Of a stretch of DNA of 64,000 nt, positions 61,813-64,000 are shown piece by piece. The translations under genes and the position numbers were made by a program. Each line of letters begins with the position of its first letter. Within the stretch, counting starts at the first letter, position 1. Location of the stretch: NCBI GenBank assembly GCA_033816765.1, contig CM066289.1, forward strand, positions 2,170,001 through 2,234,000, written 5' to 3'. The stretch is from Nothopassalora personata (taxonomy: Eukaryota; Ascomycota; Dothideomycetes; Mycosphaerellales; Mycosphaerellaceae). A model generated the notes under the pieces. The model saw nothing but the letters and a program-made list of their open reading frames with translations, had not been told where the DNA came from and made no database searches.

Positions 61813-64000
61813 TCACGCCTTTACCTCCTCCTTCTGTGTCCCTGCCCTCGTCACACTCCCCACAATCGACGCCTGCGTTCTATCGGCAGGTTTCTGCCGC
61901 CTCCTCCTGACCGGCTGATAAACCTCGTTGAAATTCATCGCCACTCCGAGGAACCTCATATCTGTGTCCGGCTGGTGCGCCAGATCGCCCAGTAGCACGT
62001 TCGTCCTTGATCTAAAGTCCACCTCCAGGTTTCTTAGCCGCTGCTTGATCTGATCCAGCCGATCTCCCTCGCCATCTGCGGTGCCTTGAGTTTGTAGGAG
62101 TGGTGGGATGGGAGAGTCTTCCGAGCGAGAGGACTCATCTGCTTCTGTGAGGCCCCAATTGCCAGCTTTTGTGCGGCTTTCGATCCGTGAGGCAAGGTCT
62201 TGACGTCGAGTGAATTCGGCAACGCTGTAGCTGTAGAGACTGTCAACTGCGTCGCGGTAGGCCAGCATCAGCTTCAGCAGCTCGTGCAGTTGCGCTGTGA
62301 AGTCTGCTGTGCCTCCTCCGCCAAGGAGACCTTTTCTCGTGATGGACCGGAGGTAATCCTTATGCGCGCTGATGAGACTGTCAAGAGTGGCGTCCGATTT
62401 CTTGAAGTTTCTCTGCAAGCCATTCCAGCCTGCTTCAATGACTTCGAAGAGGATGTAGTACTGTAGCTGGTCGACAAAGTGTATCATCTCCGCGAGGCCA
62501 CCACGAGCCTTCTTCCAGTCTGCGCCGAGGTTATCGCTGACGGACCCAAGGACGCCTCGGGCACCGGTCTGAACATTCCGCCATGTTGTAGACAATGCGA
62601 ACTCGACTCGTTTGACGCGGAAGAGGAAGTTGAACACTTTGAGGTACTGCTTGTTGGCCCAAGGTGTCACTATCACGTCGAGGGGTGAGTCGATGCGGTA
62701 CTCGAGAGTGAAGACATCCCAGCCTATCTCGCCGTGGCTGAGCTCGAGCATTCGAGCGTCGAGTCTTCGCAGTACGTCTGCGCTATCATACTGTGCATTT
62801 GAATTGCGAATGGCATGTTCAAGTTGTGCAGTCAGTGTATGCCGATATTGACTATTGGCCGGTCGATCCAGGTTTGCCGAAAGTGATTCCATGAGCAACT
62901 CTATGAAGTCTCCCTGGCCCAGCAGCAGATACTTCTTCAAAGCCTGCAGGTGCGATGACAGCGCAAACTTGGTCTCCATCAAGCTCAGCAACCGTGCCAT
63001 GACCGTCTTGTAAGCCTCGTCAATGCTCGTCGACAACGTCGCCATATCGCCGTATTTCAGTTCACGGGATGCAGACTTGCTGTGCGACCCCACCCAACCA
63101 CTGTCACCGCAGCCGTATCGGATGAAGTTCAAGCTCTTGCCAATCAGGAAAACACGATTGGCAAAGTCGGATGACATGATTGATGGTATCATGCTCTCCT
63201 TGAGCCGATATTTGTGATCCCAGACGCTGGTGGCGCCACTGTCCTCGTAGTCATCGTTCTCGAATACGAAGAACTCCAGGTAGGGATCCTCCAGTTCACC
63301 ATCATAGATCCAAGCTCGAAGCATGTTGTAGAAAGGCCTCGTGACATGCGTCAACATGCGCTCGGCGAAGTTGTGCACGAATGGGTCGCCATGGGAGGAC
63401 GAAAAGCTGTGTATGAGCGTGATGAGCTCTCCGCCTTTCTTGCCCTTGGCAGATTCGACGATCATGCTCATGAGGCGCAAACCGAGCGTAGCTTCTCGTG
63501 TCCAGACGACGCATCTCTTCAACGTCACCGCTGTCTTTCCAAGTCCTCCTTGTGGATTTGCCTCTTCAAGCTGGGCGAGGGCTCTGCGAATCTGCCCTTC
63601 CAGCGTGGCGACAAGTCCTAGATATGATCGTAGTTCGATACCAATGGCTGAGCGCAGACTCTGTCCGACCAGGCCGCCCTCTGACGATTCGACGAAGTCT
63701 GATAGTGACCTGTACAGTAGCGAAGGCTCAGCCAGGGTGTGCAGAAGCGCAACCAGCGGCACAGGTAGCGTAGTCGGTAGTCTCAGCGACTTTGCATCTG
63801 CGAACGGCAGGTTATTCGACGACAGTCCTTGTAGTGTAAAAGGCAGATCCCGCAACAGTGCAGACTCCGTCGGCTCACCATGGAACACTCCATTCAGCTT
63901 CGGCGTGCTCACGGTCTCCTCTTGTCGTGTCTGCGGCCTCGACCTTGTCGGCACAGCTTTCTCCCTACTCAAGACCGGAGGCTTCTTCGGACTCTCCGGT
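61813..64000 (-). CDS. Gamma-tubulin complex component, GCP3/Spc98-type (partial, 5' end beyond window)
   Basis: This is a subunit of the gamma-tubulin complex that nucleates microtubules at the spindle pole body. At least 719 residues lie here. The apparent start at 63972 is a TTG, and the frame stays open to the window edge (PESPKKPPVLSREK), so the N-terminus lies outside. Visible GCP features are the GRIP1 part with LRAWIYDGELEDPYLEFFV, then VFLIGKSLNFIRYG, and the GRIP2 part with LEYRIDSPLDVIVTPWANKQYLKVFNFLFRVKRVEFAL and later MIHFVDQLQYYILFEVIE. GCP3 rather than GCP2 is my reading of these blocks. No intron is seen. The stop is at 61813. Confidence 0.9.
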   Translation of the reverse strand, partial: PESPKKPPVLSREKAVPTRSRPQTRQEETVSTPKLNGVFHGEPTESALLRDLPFTLQGLSSNNLPFADAKSLRLPTTLPVPLVALLHTLAEPSLLYRSLSDFVESSEGGLVGQSLRSAIGIELRSYLGLVATLEGQIRRALAQLEEANPQGGLGKTAVTLKRCVVWTREATLGLRLMSMIVESAKGKKGGELITLIHSFSSSHGDPFVHNFAERMLTHVTRPFYNMLRAWIYDGELEDPYLEFFVFENDDYEDSGATSVWDHKYRLKESMIPSIMSSDFANRVFLIGKSLNFIRYGCGDSGWVGSHSKSASRELKYGDMATLSTSIDEAYKTVMARLLSLMETKFALSSHLQALKKYLLLGQGDFIELLMESLSANLDRPANSQYRHTLTAQLEHAIRNSNAQYDSADVLRRLDARMLELSHGEIGWDVFTLEYRIDSPLDVIVTPWANKQYLKVFNFLFRVKRVEFALSTTWRNVQTGARGVLGSVSDNLGADWKKARGGLAEMIHFVDQLQYYILFEVIEAGWNGLQRNFKKSDATLDSLISAHKDYLRSITRKGLLGGGGTADFTAQLHELLKLMLAYRDAVDSLYSYSVAEFTRRQDLASRIESRTKAGNWGLTEADESSRSEDSPIPPLLQTQGTADGEGDRLDQIKQRLRNLEVDFRSRTNVLLGDLAHQPDTDMRFLGVAMNFNEVYQPVRRRRQKPADRTQASIVGSVTRAGTQKEEVKA

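Noticed and set aside
63970..63972. Start of the gamma-tubulin complex gene at 63972
   Set aside because: The codon is TTG and the frame is open to the window edge, so the gene is truncated by the window.

Overview
The window reads as a filamentous ascomycete (Pezizomycotina) chromosome. The evidence is spliced genes with 54-59 bp introns, a Zn2Cys6 transcription factor, a gamma-tubulin complex subunit, and transposons carrying the imprint of repeat-induced point mutation (RIP). In these, CpA has turned to TpA almost throughout, so Gln and Trp codons have become stops and Cys codons have become Tyr. A Dothideomycete is my best guess, but that is inference.

Layout. About 1-52040 is a nested retrotransposon cluster with no host gene that I can see. 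The floor is a Tad-like non-LTR element (49149-52040). A RIP-degraded Ty3-type chromovirus, called X2 here, sits against it. X2's 5' LTR is cut three times: by X1 (1-12544), by element Z (12638-28965) and by element C (29113-36651). X2's pol is cut by a Ty1/copia element (39406-45019). X1's pol is cut by element A (2652-9791), and Z's gag by element B (21075-28450). Z also holds part of another element, X3 (LTR at 14305-14708), which leaves two pol 3' ends in a row. A, B and C have identical LTR pairs, clean 5-bp target duplications, full-length gag and pol, and no RIP, so they are recent and probably competent.

Two RNA-level devices recur. First, in A, B and C pol lies in the -1 frame of gag, and gag ends in a slippery heptamer (GGGAAAC in B and C, GGAAAAC in A) followed 5-6 nt later by a stem-loop. 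In A and C the stem sequences differ but base pairing, one internal mismatch and the 7-nt loop are kept. Second, every Ty3-type family here has a primer site 2-3 nt after its 5' LTR that is complementary to 9-10 nt inside its own LTR, 39-41 nt after a TATA-like box where this was counted. That is the signature of Tf1-type self-priming. The old elements also carry, downstream of pol and on the opposite strand, an ORF for a small Cys-containing coiled-coil protein.

From about 52170 the sequence becomes ordinary unique DNA: a four-exon 14-3-3 gene (minus), an uncharacterised minus-strand locus with a RING-like motif, a 958-residue Zn2Cys6 regulator (plus), a small uncertain ORF, and a GCP3/Spc98-type gamma-tubulin complex gene (minus) that runs off the right edge. 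These host genes share no obvious pathway.
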